The notes under the pieces are model-generated. The model was not told the DNA's origin, did not search any database, and was given only the letters and a program-made list of their open reading frames with translations. A DNA stretch of 48,216 nucleotides. It comes from DASPWV01 sp046727855 (GTDB taxonomy: Bacteria > Acidobacteriota > Vicinamibacteria > Vicinamibacterales > UBA2999). The stretch's first letter is position 1, and the number at the start of each line of letters is the position of its first letter. Location of the stretch: assembly GCA_046727855.1 (NCBI GenBank), contig JBKPDL010000056.1, forward strand, positions 1 to 48,216, written 5' to 3'. Both the position numbers and the translations under genes were made by a program. Below, piece by piece: positions 14,353-22,315 of the stretch.

Positions 14353-16464
14353 ATGAAAGACTGCAATTGCCGTTTTGTCGGCGCGACCGTTCTCAGCCTC
14401 GGCATCGCGATCGGCGTCGCTGCGTCATCCCCCTTCGGCTCGCGTGCGCTTGCTCAAAGCGGGCCGGAACAAACGTCGCCGAAGCCACCCGCCGAGCAGC
14501 AGAAGCCCGCCGAACAGCCTCCGCCGCAGCAACCACAGCAGCCGACGTTCCGCGCCGGCATCAACTTCGTGCGCGTCGACGTCATCGTCTCGGACAAGAC
14601 CGGCGCGCCGGTCTCGGACTTGAAGCAGACCGACTTCGAGGTGCTCGAGGACGGCAAGCCGCAGACGATCGAACAGTTTCGCTTGATCAAGATCGACAGC
14701 TCCGCGCCGGTCGAAACCACGCGCGCGATTCGATCACGGGCGGACGAAGAAGCCGCAGCGGCCGACGAAGACGCGCGCATCTTCGTGTTCTTCCTCGACG
14801 ACTACCACGTCCGTCTCGGCAACAGCATGGCGGCCCGCAAGCCGATGTCGGAGTTCATTCAGAACAATCTGAGCGCGCGCGACCTGGTCGCGGTGATGTA
14901 TCCGCTCACGCCGATCGACGCGGTCACGCTCACGCGCGATCATCAGTCGGTGATTCGTGCGTTGGAGCGTTTCGAGGGACGCAAGTTCAATTACGAGCCG
15001 CGCAATTCGATTGAAGAACGCTACGCGTTGTATCCGGCCGAAGTGGTCGAGCGTATTCGCCGGCAGGTGGCGCTGTCGGCGGTCGAAGGACTCGCGGTCA
15101 AGCTGGGCGCGCTGCGCGAGGGACGCAAGGCGATCATCATGGTCAGCGAAGGCTTCACGTCGGTGCTTCCGCCGCAGCTGCGCGATCCCGTGGCGAGCAT
15201 GCCCGGCATGGGCAATCCCAATCGCCGCAATCCGATGGCCGGTGTCGGCAACATCAACGAGGACCGCGCCGACTTCATGGGCCAGGTCGACATCCAGCAG
15301 GAAATGCGCGACGTGTTCAATGCCGCCAACCGCAACAACACGGCGATCTACACAGTTGATCCACGCGGCCTGGCCACGGGCGAATTCGACATCAACGAAA
15401 ACGTGGCGCTCACGCGCAGCAACGATTCGCTGCGGCAGACGCAGGACACGTTGCGCGTGCTCGCCGACGAAACCGATGGCCGCGCCATTGTCAATCGCAA
15501 CGATTTGGCCAAGGCGATGAAGCAGATCGTCACCGATTCGAGCGCCTACTACCTGCTCGGCTACAACTCGTCGCAGGCGCCGCAGGACGGCAAGTTCCAC
15601 GAGATCAGAGTGCGCGTGAAGCGTCCTGGCATGCAGGTGCGGTCGCGCAAAGGGTACTGGGCGCTCACCGCCGCAGAGGCAACGGTTGCGACGGCGCCCA
15701 AGGTGGGTCCGCCGCCAGCGGTCAACCGCGCATTAGCCTCCATTGCGGAGCCGGCCCGCGGCCGCTTCGTGCGCACATGGGTGGGCACCGCGCCGGGCGC
15801 GAACGGCAAGACGCGCGTCACGCTCGTCTGGGAACCGGTTCCCGCCGCGCCAGGTGTGCGACGCGAAACGGCAACATCGGTGTCGTTGATCGCGGCCGCG
15901 CCCGACGGTGAAACCTACTTCCGCGGGCGTGTTCCGGAAACGGATCCGCCAGCCGGCAGCTCGGGCCCCGCGTCGGTGACCTTCGAGGTTCCACCAGGGA
16001 AGCTGCAACTGCGCATGGCGATCGGCGGCGGCGCGAACGGCACCACGCTGGACAACGACGACCGCGAAATCGTCGTGCCCGATCTCACCGTCCCCGAAGT
16101 GCTCCTGCCCACTCCACGCGTCTACGTCGCGCGCACCGGCCGCGAATACCAGACGCTCGTGAAAGACAGCAACGCGTTGCCGACGGCGAACCGGGAGTTT
16201 CGACGCACCGATCGCCTGATCGTTCGCGCCCTGGCTCTGGCGCCTCAAGGCGCTCCGGTCACGGTGACGTCACGCTTGCTGAACAAGCAGGGGCAAAAGA
16301 TGGTCGACCTGCCGGTCACCGCGGCGAGCGCGGCAGGTGAACCGTATGTTGTGGATTTTCCGCTTTCGAGTCTTGCGCCGGGTGAGTATCTGCTGGAGCT
16401 CTCGGCTGCCAGTGCCGGACAGCAGCCGAAGACGGAGCTGATCGCGTTCCGTCTCGAAGGCTGA
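14353..16464 (+). CDS. VWFA-related secreted protein of the acidobacterial type
   Basis: The product has 703 residues. A signal peptide with probable cleavage after SRALAQ is followed by a Pro/Gln linker (residues about 40-70). A beta segment (FRAGINFVRVDVIVSDKTG, SDLKQTDFEVLEDGKPQTI) opens the VWFA-related region typical of Acidobacteria. The VWA core has VFFLDDYHVRLGNS where a classical MIDAS would read DxSxS, so the metal site is altered as is usual in this group. It continues with LREGRKAIIMVSEGFTSVLP and ends near SAYYLLGYNSSQAPQDGKFHEIRVRVKRPG and VRSRKGYW. The C-terminal 250 residues form more beta domains. Start at 14353 has GGAGG at 14341-14345. The function of the family is unknown; surface adhesion or protein binding is inferred. 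Confidence 0.88.
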   Translation: MKDCNCRFVGATVLSLGIAIGVAASSPFGSRALAQSGPEQTSPKPPAEQQKPAEQPPPQQPQQPTFRAGINFVRVDVIVSDKTGAPVSDLKQTDFEVLEDGKPQTIEQFRLIKIDSSAPVETTRAIRSRADEEAAAADEDARIFVFFLDDYHVRLGNSMAARKPMSEFIQNNLSARDLVAVMYPLTPIDAVTLTRDHQSVIRALERFEGRKFNYEPRNSIEERYALYPAEVVERIRRQVALSAVEGLAVKLGALREGRKAIIMVSEGFTSVLPPQLRDPVASMPGMGNPNRRNPMAGVGNINEDRADFMGQVDIQQEMRDVFNAANRNNTAIYTVDPRGLATGEFDINENVALTRSNDSLRQTQDTLRVLADETDGRAIVNRNDLAKAMKQIVTDSSAYYLLGYNSSQAPQDGKFHEIRVRVKRPGMQVRSRKGYWALTAAEATVATAPKVGPPPAVNRALASIAEPARGRFVRTWVGTAPGANGKTRVTLVWEPVPAAPGVRRETATSVSLIAAAPDGETYFRGRVPETDPPAGSSGPASVTFEVPPGKLQLRMAIGGGANGTTLDNDDREIVVPDLTVPEVLLPTPRVYVARTGREYQTLVKDSNALPTANREFRRTDRLIVRALALAPQGAPVTVTSRLLNKQGQKMVDLPVTAASAAGEPYVVDFPLSSLAPGEYLLELSAASAGQQPKTELIAFRLEG

Positions 16465-16484
16465 GACGCCGGATTCCCGGCGTC
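16465..16484 (+). terminator. Hairpin after the VWFA gene, possible terminator
   Basis: GACGCCGG (16465-16472), loop ATTC, and CCGGCGTC (16477-16484) form a perfect 8-bp GC-rich stem starting one base after the stop codon. Only a weak T-containing stretch (GTTCGTC) follows, so intrinsic termination is plausible but not certain. Confidence 0.55.
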
Positions 16485-16619
16485 GTTCGTCAGCTCACCT
16501 CACGCCATAGCCGTCAACGCGTGGCTAGGCGAAGCTTCGCTGCTGTGCCAGTTAGCCTCTCTTCGCATGCGTGGCCCCCGCATTGCTTCTCGACTGGCGC
16601 TGCCGTCGCCGTGACCGCG

Positions 16620-16645
16620 TAGAATGGCGCCGGCGTCCTGGAGGG
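16620..16645 (+). promoter_or_regulatory. Likely -10 box and ribosome-binding site of gdhA
   Basis: TAGAAT at 16620-16625 matches 5 of 6 bases of the -10 consensus. GGAGGG at 16640-16645 lies 4 bases before the ATG at 16650. No convincing -35 hexamer is seen at the right distance. Confidence 0.4.
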
Positions 16646-16649
16646 CGCT

Positions 16650-18044
16650 ATGACAGTCAAGGAGCTGGAGATGCCTGTGGCCGCTTCCCCATTCGTCCGC
16701 GATCTGATGGCGGACGTCAAAGCGAAAAACCCGGCCGAACCGGAGTTTCACCAGGCCGTGCAGGAGGTTGTCGAGTCGCTCGAGCTCGTTCTCGATCGTC
16801 GCCCGGAGTACCGAACGGCGCGAATTATCGAACGCCTGGTCGAACCCGAACGGGTAATCATGTTTCGCGTCGCGTGGGAGGACGACGAACACCGCATTCA
16901 GATCAATCGCGGCTTTCGCATCCAGATGAACAGCGCCATCGGACCCTACAAGGGCGGGCTCCGGTTTCATCCCTCAGTCAACCTCGGGATTCTCAAGTTT
17001 CTGGCGTTCGAGCAGGTGCTCAAGAACTCGCTGACGACGCTGGCAATGGGGGGCGGGAAGGGCGGCTCCGACTTCGACCCGAAAGCGAAGAGCGATCAGG
17101 AAGTCATGCGTTTCTGCCAGAGCTTCATGACGGAGCTGTACCGGCACGTCGGACCCGAGACCGACGTGCCCGCGGGCGACATCGGCGTCGGCGGACGCGA
17201 GATTGGCTTCCTGTTCGGCCAGTACAAGCGCGTACGAAACGAATTCAGCGGCGTGCTCACGGGCAAGGGACTTAACTGGGGCGGTTCACTGATTCGGCCC
17301 GAGGCGACGGGATACGGCGCGGTGTATTTCGCTGCGGAGATGCTGGCGACACGCAACGAAACGCTCGAGGGCAAGGCGTGCCTCGTGTCCGGCAGCGGCA
17401 ATGTCGCGCAGTACACTGTCGACAAACTGCTGCAGCTGGGCGCCAGGCCGGTGACGCTATCCGATTCGGACGGCTATATCTATGACGAGGCCGGTATCAC
17501 CGCCGAGAAACTGCAGTTCGTGATGGATCTCAAAAATGTTCGGCGCGGGCGCATCCTCGAGTACGCCGACAGGTTCAGCGGCGTGGTGTACACGGCAATC
17601 GACCCGCGCGCCGATCATAGTCCGCTCTGGGACCACCGCGCCCAGTGCGCGTTTCCGAGCGCGACCCAGAACGAGATCAACGCCAAAGACGCCGCTAATT
17701 TGCTGCGCAATGGCGTGTTCGTCGTTTCCGAGGGCGCCAATATGCCGACCGCGCTCGACGGCGTCCGTCAGTTCCTCGATGCCGGCATACTGTACGGGCC
17801 AGGGAAAGCCGCCAACGCCGGCGGCGTCGCGACATCGGGACTGGAGATGTCGCAGAACAGCATGCGCCTGTCGTGGACACGCGACGAGGTGGATGCGCGC
17901 CTGCACACCATCATGAAGGCCATCCACCGAAACTGCCGGGACACGGCGGAGGCATTCGGCACGCCGGGCAATTACGTCAACGGCGCCAACATCGCGGGGT
18001 TCGTGAAAGTGGCGGACGCGATGCTGGATCAGGGCCTGGTTTAA
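16650..18044 (+). CDS. gdhA: NADP-type glutamate dehydrogenase
   Basis: GdhA assimilates ammonia by reductive amination of 2-oxoglutarate. The 464-residue protein matches the long hexameric bacterial class. IGPYKGGLRFHPSVN and MGGGKGGSDFDPKAKSD hold the substrate and catalytic lysines, with K137 in the GGGKGG motif. DVPAGDIGVGGREIG follows, and the Rossmann motif is SGSGNVAQYTVDKLLQLGARPVTLSDSDG. A Ser/Asp pattern at the end of the second strand and the overall subfamily suggest NADPH. GATGY (PEATGYG) and the C-terminal NYVNGANIAGF are intact. A second, shorter GDH lies 3 kb away at 21011-22270 on the other strand. The gene ends 11 bases before the PEP/pyruvate-binding protein, so the two may be one operon. 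Confidence 0.95.
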   Translation: MTVKELEMPVAASPFVRDLMADVKAKNPAEPEFHQAVQEVVESLELVLDRRPEYRTARIIERLVEPERVIMFRVAWEDDEHRIQINRGFRIQMNSAIGPYKGGLRFHPSVNLGILKFLAFEQVLKNSLTTLAMGGGKGGSDFDPKAKSDQEVMRFCQSFMTELYRHVGPETDVPAGDIGVGGREIGFLFGQYKRVRNEFSGVLTGKGLNWGGSLIRPEATGYGAVYFAAEMLATRNETLEGKACLVSGSGNVAQYTVDKLLQLGARPVTLSDSDGYIYDEAGITAEKLQFVMDLKNVRRGRILEYADRFSGVVYTAIDPRADHSPLWDHRAQCAFPSATQNEINAKDAANLLRNGVFVVSEGANMPTALDGVRQFLDAGILYGPGKAANAGGVATSGLEMSQNSMRLSWTRDEVDARLHTIMKAIHRNCRDTAEAFGTPGNYVNGANIAGFVKVADAMLDQGLV

Positions 18045-18055
18045 TCTCGGAGACC

Positions 18056-20974
18056 ATGCGGCTCGCACAGTTTTCGGATTTAGCGAGGTTCCGCGTTCAC
18101 GACATCCTGCTCGTCTCGAGTCTGTACGACTCCTTCATCCTAGCCGAGGCAGGCGAGCTGCAGGAGGTGATCCTCGAGGAGTTCCTCGATCTCAACGTGC
18201 GTCACACCCCCGGAATCACGCACGTGTCGACCGTGGACGACATGCTCACGCTGGCGCGCGATCGCGCGCGCTACAACTTGGTCATCGCCTCGGCTTATCT
18301 GGGCGACAGCTCGGCGGCGGCGATTGTCGAGCGCATGCGCGCCGCCGACATCGATACACCGGTGGTGGCGCTTACCTACGACATGCGGGAGGTGGCGCGG
18401 CTCGCCGACGCGCCGGGCTCTCGCCTTCTCGAGCGCGTGTTTCTCTGGCAAGGCGACGTCCGCCTGGTGCCGGCCATCGTCAAGTACATCGAAGATCGCC
18501 GGAACGTCGCCCACGACACCGGCGTGCTCGGCGTTCAGATCATTCTCGTCATCGAAGACAGCGTTCGCTACGCGTCCTCGTTCCTCCCGATGATCTACAC
18601 CGAGCTGATGCACCACGCGCACAGTCTCGTGCCGGAAGGTGTGAACCTGTCGCACAAGCTGATGCGGCTGCAGGCGCAGCCGAAGATTCTGCTCTGCGGG
18701 TCGTACGAGGACGCCTGGCGCTACGTCGAGGATTACGAGGAGAACATCCTCGGCGTGATCTCGGACATCGAGTTCCCGCGCGGCGGCCGCGTGGAGCACG
18801 ACGCCGGGCTCGACTTCGCCCGGCACATCAGGGCGCGCCAGCCGGATGTACCGGTGCTGCTGCAATCGAGCCGCGAGGAGAACAAGGTGCTGGCGCGATC
18901 GGTTGGCGCGTCGTTCCTGATCAAAGGCTCACCCACGCTGCTTCAGCAGCTGCGGCGGTTTGTCGTCGAGCAGCTCGGCTTCGGCGACTTCGTCTTTCGC
19001 CTGCCGGACGGCCGGGAAGTCGGGCGCGCGCACGACCTGCGCGAGCTGGAGGAACAGTTGGCCACGCTGCCGGTGGACAGCGTGGTCTACCACGCGGAAC
19101 GGAATCACTTTTCCAAATGGTTCAAGGCGCGAACTGAATTCGCGCTCGCGCACGAGCTGCGGCCGCGAAAACCTGCCGATTTCGAGACCTACGAAGGCCT
19201 TCGCCAGGAAGTGCTGCGCGCGATCCGCCACCACCGCGACCAGACGCGGCGCGGCGTCGTCGTCGACTTCCATCCTGAGGGATTCGACCCGCAGACGGCG
19301 TTCTCGCGGCTTGGCGGCGGCGCGCTTGGCGGCAAGGCGCGCGGCCTCGCCTTTCTCAGCCAGCTCGTCGACGACTCGCCGATCGCAGCGGCGTTCCCGG
19401 ATACGCGCATCGCCGTGCCGCCCTGTGTCGTGCTCGGCACCGATGTGTTCGACGCGTTCCTGGAACGCAATGGTCTTCGCGACATTGGGCTGAACAGCCC
19501 GGACCCCGACGACATCGAGCACCGCTTCCTGCGCGCTGAACTGTCGGCCGAGGTCAAACAGCAGTTGGGCGCGTTCCTGTCGGTCGTCCGATATCCACTT
19601 GCCGTTCGTTCGTCGAGCCTCCTCGAGGATTCGCAGTACCGCCCCTTTGCCGGGATCTACGACACTTTCATGTTGCCGAACGAGCACTCCCGCCTCGATG
19701 TCCGGCTGCGGCAGCTGTTCACCGCGATCAAACGTGTGTATGCATCGACGTTCAGTCCCGCGGCGAAGCGCTATTTTGCCGACGGCCCCTATCGGCTCGA
19801 GGAAGAGAAGATGGCGGTCGTCGTGCAGCGTCTCGTGGGCGGCGCCTACGGGTCGCGTTTCTATCCGGTTGTTGCCGGCGTGGCGCGTTCGCACAACTTC
19901 TATCCGCTAGCGCCCATGCGCCGCGAAGACGGCATCGCCGCAGTGGCGCTCGGCTTTGGACAGACGGTCGTCTGCGGAGAGCCGTGTGTGCGATTCTGTC
20001 CGCGCTATCCTCGTCACGCGCCGCACTTTTCGTCAGTCGGCGACACACTCGCTAACGCGCAGCGCTCGTTCTACGCACTCGAGCTCGGGGTGCCGGACAG
20101 CGTTGGGCGGTTCGCACCCGTGCGATTCGATCTGGCGGCCGCCGAACAGGACGGGACGCTCGGCCGCGTCGGGTCGACCTACTCGCCGGAGAACGACGCC
20201 ATGTACGACGGCGTCTCGCGCGCCGGTGTTCGATTGGTCACGTTTGCGCCGGTGCTCAAGCACGGGCTGTACCCGCTTGCCGAGATCCTCGGGGAATTGC
20301 TTGCGGCCGCGGTACAGGGGACGAGCGGTCCGGTCGAAATCGAGTTTGCCGTGAACTTCCCGCCGAAAGGCCCGCCGGAGTTCGGTCTGTTGCAGCTGCG
20401 GCCGTTGCCGAAAATGCGCGACTTCGCGGATCGCGATCTGCCGCCCTTGAATCGCGGCGAGCTGATCTGCGAGAGCGCGAGCGTGCTGGGTCACGGCACC
20501 GTGGACGACGTGTGTGATGCCGTCGTCGTGGACGTCAACCACTTCGATCGCGCGAAGACACGCGAGATTGCAGCAGTAGTAGCACAGTTCAATGCCCAGT
20601 TGATGGCAGAACGACGACCGTACGTGCTGATCGGCGTTGGCCGATGGGGATCGGCGGATCCGATGCTGGGCGTGCCGATTAGGTGGGATCAAATCGCCGG
20701 CGCGCGGGCGATCGTAGAGGCCGGCTTCGCCGATTATAAGGTCACGCCTTCACAGGGCAGCCACTTCTTCCAGAATCTGACGGCTGGCGATATCGGCTAC
20801 TTCACCGTGAACCCTGACGCAGGCGAGGGCTTCGTCGACTGGCAGTGGCTCGCCGCGCAACCTGCGGCGACGGAAAGCGAGTTCGTCCGCCACCTCCGGT
20901 TCGCGTCTCCGCTGGCGGTCGCGATCAACGGCCGCAAGCATGCTGGACGCATCGCCAAGCCGGGCCGCCGATGA
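18056..20974 (+). CDS. Two-receiver protein fused to a PEP/pyruvate-binding ATP-grasp domain (PPDK N-terminal type)
   Basis: The product has 972 residues. Residues about 14-120 are a receiver-like domain that lacks the phosphoacceptor (LVIASAYLGDSS where an Asp is expected). Residues about 160-310 form a second receiver with the usual set: acidic pair E167/D168 (VIEDS), D237 (VISDIEFP), S271/S272 (LLQSS) and K290 (FLIKGSP). After a linker, residues about 415-870 match the ATP-grasp/PEP-pyruvate binding domain of pyruvate phosphate dikinase and PEP synthase, with LGGKARG (K427), LAVRSSSLLEDSQY (R518) and EKMAVVVQRLVGG. The phosphohistidine swivelling domain and the PEP-binding barrel are absent, so this is not a complete dikinase. 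I infer a regulated kinase or sensor of ATP/pyruvate status. The start at 18056 has CGGAG nearby. It lies between two GDH genes. Confidence 0.85.
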   Translation: MRLAQFSDLARFRVHDILLVSSLYDSFILAEAGELQEVILEEFLDLNVRHTPGITHVSTVDDMLTLARDRARYNLVIASAYLGDSSAAAIVERMRAADIDTPVVALTYDMREVARLADAPGSRLLERVFLWQGDVRLVPAIVKYIEDRRNVAHDTGVLGVQIILVIEDSVRYASSFLPMIYTELMHHAHSLVPEGVNLSHKLMRLQAQPKILLCGSYEDAWRYVEDYEENILGVISDIEFPRGGRVEHDAGLDFARHIRARQPDVPVLLQSSREENKVLARSVGASFLIKGSPTLLQQLRRFVVEQLGFGDFVFRLPDGREVGRAHDLRELEEQLATLPVDSVVYHAERNHFSKWFKARTEFALAHELRPRKPADFETYEGLRQEVLRAIRHHRDQTRRGVVVDFHPEGFDPQTAFSRLGGGALGGKARGLAFLSQLVDDSPIAAAFPDTRIAVPPCVVLGTDVFDAFLERNGLRDIGLNSPDPDDIEHRFLRAELSAEVKQQLGAFLSVVRYPLAVRSSSLLEDSQYRPFAGIYDTFMLPNEHSRLDVRLRQLFTAIKRVYASTFSPAAKRYFADGPYRLEEEKMAVVVQRLVGGAYGSRFYPVVAGVARSHNFYPLAPMRREDGIAAVALGFGQTVVCGEPCVRFCPRYPRHAPHFSSVGDTLANAQRSFYALELGVPDSVGRFAPVRFDLAAAEQDGTLGRVGSTYSPENDAMYDGVSRAGVRLVTFAPVLKHGLYPLAEILGELLAAAVQGTSGPVEIEFAVNFPPKGPPEFGLLQLRPLPKMRDFADRDLPPLNRGELICESASVLGHGTVDDVCDAVVVDVNHFDRAKTREIAAVVAQFNAQLMAERRPYVLIGVGRWGSADPMLGVPIRWDQIAGARAIVEAGFADYKVTPSQGSHFFQNLTAGDIGYFTVNPDAGEGFVDWQWLAAQPAATESEFVRHLRFASPLAVAINGRKHAGRIAKPGRR

Positions 20975-21010
20975 ACACAGATATGCAAAGCGGTCGATCG
21001 AGCGTCGACT

Positions 21011-22270
21011 CTAGGCGTACATCCCGCGCAGCTTGGTAACCGTGGCGACGCGCTTGATTGCCACGACGTACGCGGCCGTTCGCATGTCGACTTCATGGGC
21101 GAGCGACGTCTTGAGAACGTCGTCGAACGCCTCGACCATTTTGAACTCGAGACGCTCGTTGACTTCCTTCTCCGTCCAGAAATAGCCGTAGCGATCCTGC
21201 ACCCATTCGAAGTACGAAGCCGTCACGCCGCCGGAGTTCGCGAGGATGTCGGGGACGATGAAGGCGCCGCGTTGATGCAGGTAGTTGTCCGCTTCAGGAG
21301 TGGTCGGGCCGTTTGCGCCTTCGACGATGAGCTTGGCCTTGATGTCGCGCACGTTGTCCATGGTGATCTGCCGTTCGAGGGCCGCGGGAATCAGGACGTC
21401 GACGTCGAGGCCGAACAGCTTCGGGCCGGCGAGCGGATCGCCTTCACTGAAGCCGTCCACCGTCTTGTGCTGCTGCGTGTGAGCGATCAGCCTGTTGATG
21501 TCGATGCCCTTGTCGTTGTACACGCCGCCCTTCCAGTCGGTGACCGCGACGATGCGGGCGCCGAGTGCCGACAGCAGTTGTGCCGAGATCGAGCCGACGT
21601 TGCCGAACCCCTGTATCGCGATGCGCGCGCCCTTCAGGCCGAACCCGAGGTGCTTGGCGGCTTCGCGCGTGATGATCATCACGCCGCGCCCTGTCGCTTC
21701 ACGGCGTCCAAGCGATCCGCCGAGCTCGATCGGCTTGCCGGTGACCACCGCAGTCTCGGTGTGGCCGACGTGCATGGAATAGGTATCCATGAACCACGCC
21801 ATGATCTGTTCGTTGGTGTTCACGTCGGGCGCCGGCACGTCTTTCTCGGGCCCGATCGCGTCGATGATCTCCGCGGTGTAGCGGCGCGTCAGCGCTTCGA
21901 TCTCGCGCTGTGACATCCTGGTCGGGTCGCAGATGACGCCGCCCTTGCCTCCGCCGAATGGGATGTGCGCGACGGCGCATTTCCATGTCATCCACGCCGC
22001 CAGCGCGGTGACTTCGTCGAGCGTGACGTCAGGATGATAGCGAATGCCGCCCTTCGCCGGGCCGAGGGTGATGTTGTATTGCACGCGGAATCCGGTGAAG
22101 ACCTCGATCGAACCGTTGTCCATCTGCACCGGGCAGGAGACGATGATTTGCCGTTTGGGTTTGGTGAGGATGTTCCAGATGCCGGGATCGAGGTCGAGAA
22201 TGCGGGCGGCAACCTCGAACTCCTGAAGCATTGCCCCGAACACGGTACGCTCGGATATCGCGGTGATCAT
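21011..22270 (-). CDS. Glu/Leu/Phe/Val-family dehydrogenase, probably catabolic glutamate dehydrogenase
   Basis: This 419-residue enzyme is of the short GDH class (RocG/GudB-like), distinct from the 464-residue GdhA at 16650. Motifs: YNITLGPAKGGIRYHPDVT, IPFGGGKGGVICDP (catalytic lysine region), KDVPAPDVNTNEQIMAWFMDTY, GGSLGRREATGRG, IQGFGNVGSISAQLLSALGA and IVEGANGPTTPEADNYL. ANSGGVTASYFEWVQDRYGYFW near the C-terminus is typical of the family. The start at 22270 (MITAISERT) has GAGGG 5 bases upstream; the longer frame to 22486 runs into the divergent mutase gene. Such enzymes usually oxidise glutamate with NAD. Together with GdhA this gives the cell a synthetic and a degradative enzyme, which I infer from class rather than from cofactor residues. 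Confidence 0.93.
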   Translation of the reverse strand: MITAISERTVFGAMLQEFEVAARILDLDPGIWNILTKPKRQIIVSCPVQMDNGSIEVFTGFRVQYNITLGPAKGGIRYHPDVTLDEVTALAAWMTWKCAVAHIPFGGGKGGVICDPTRMSQREIEALTRRYTAEIIDAIGPEKDVPAPDVNTNEQIMAWFMDTYSMHVGHTETAVVTGKPIELGGSLGRREATGRGVMIITREAAKHLGFGLKGARIAIQGFGNVGSISAQLLSALGARIVAVTDWKGGVYNDKGIDINRLIAHTQQHKTVDGFSEGDPLAGPKLFGLDVDVLIPAALERQITMDNVRDIKAKLIVEGANGPTTPEADNYLHQRGAFIVPDILANSGGVTASYFEWVQDRYGYFWTEKEVNERLEFKMVEAFDDVLKTSLAHEVDMRTAAYVVAIKRVATVTKLRGMYA

Positions 22271-22298
22271 AGCATCCCTCAACGTAGCACAGACGGCC

Positions 22299-22306
22299 TT
22301 TATAAT
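22299..22306 (+). promoter_or_regulatory. Consensus TATAAT -10 box serving a near-leaderless mutase mRNA, possibly shared with the divergent GDH
   Basis: TATAAT at 22301-22306 is a perfect -10 hexamer. Transcription would start near 22313, and the mutase ATG is at 22316 with no Shine-Dalgarno sequence before it, so the message would be leaderless or nearly so. The overlapping TTATAA/TATAAA on the other strand is placed about 28 bases from the GDH start at 22270, which does have a GAGGG. Only 45 bases separate the two start codons. Confidence 0.5.
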
Positions 22307-22315
22307 GTTTTCGAT

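Noticed and set aside
17873..18055. Upstream extension of the receiver/ATP-grasp gene into gdhA
   Set aside because: This part is the gdhA 3' end in another frame; homology starts at MRLAQF (18056).
18056..20974. Complete pyruvate phosphate dikinase or PEP synthase
   Set aside because: The phosphohistidine domain and the PEP-binding barrel are absent, and two receivers precede the ATP-grasp part.
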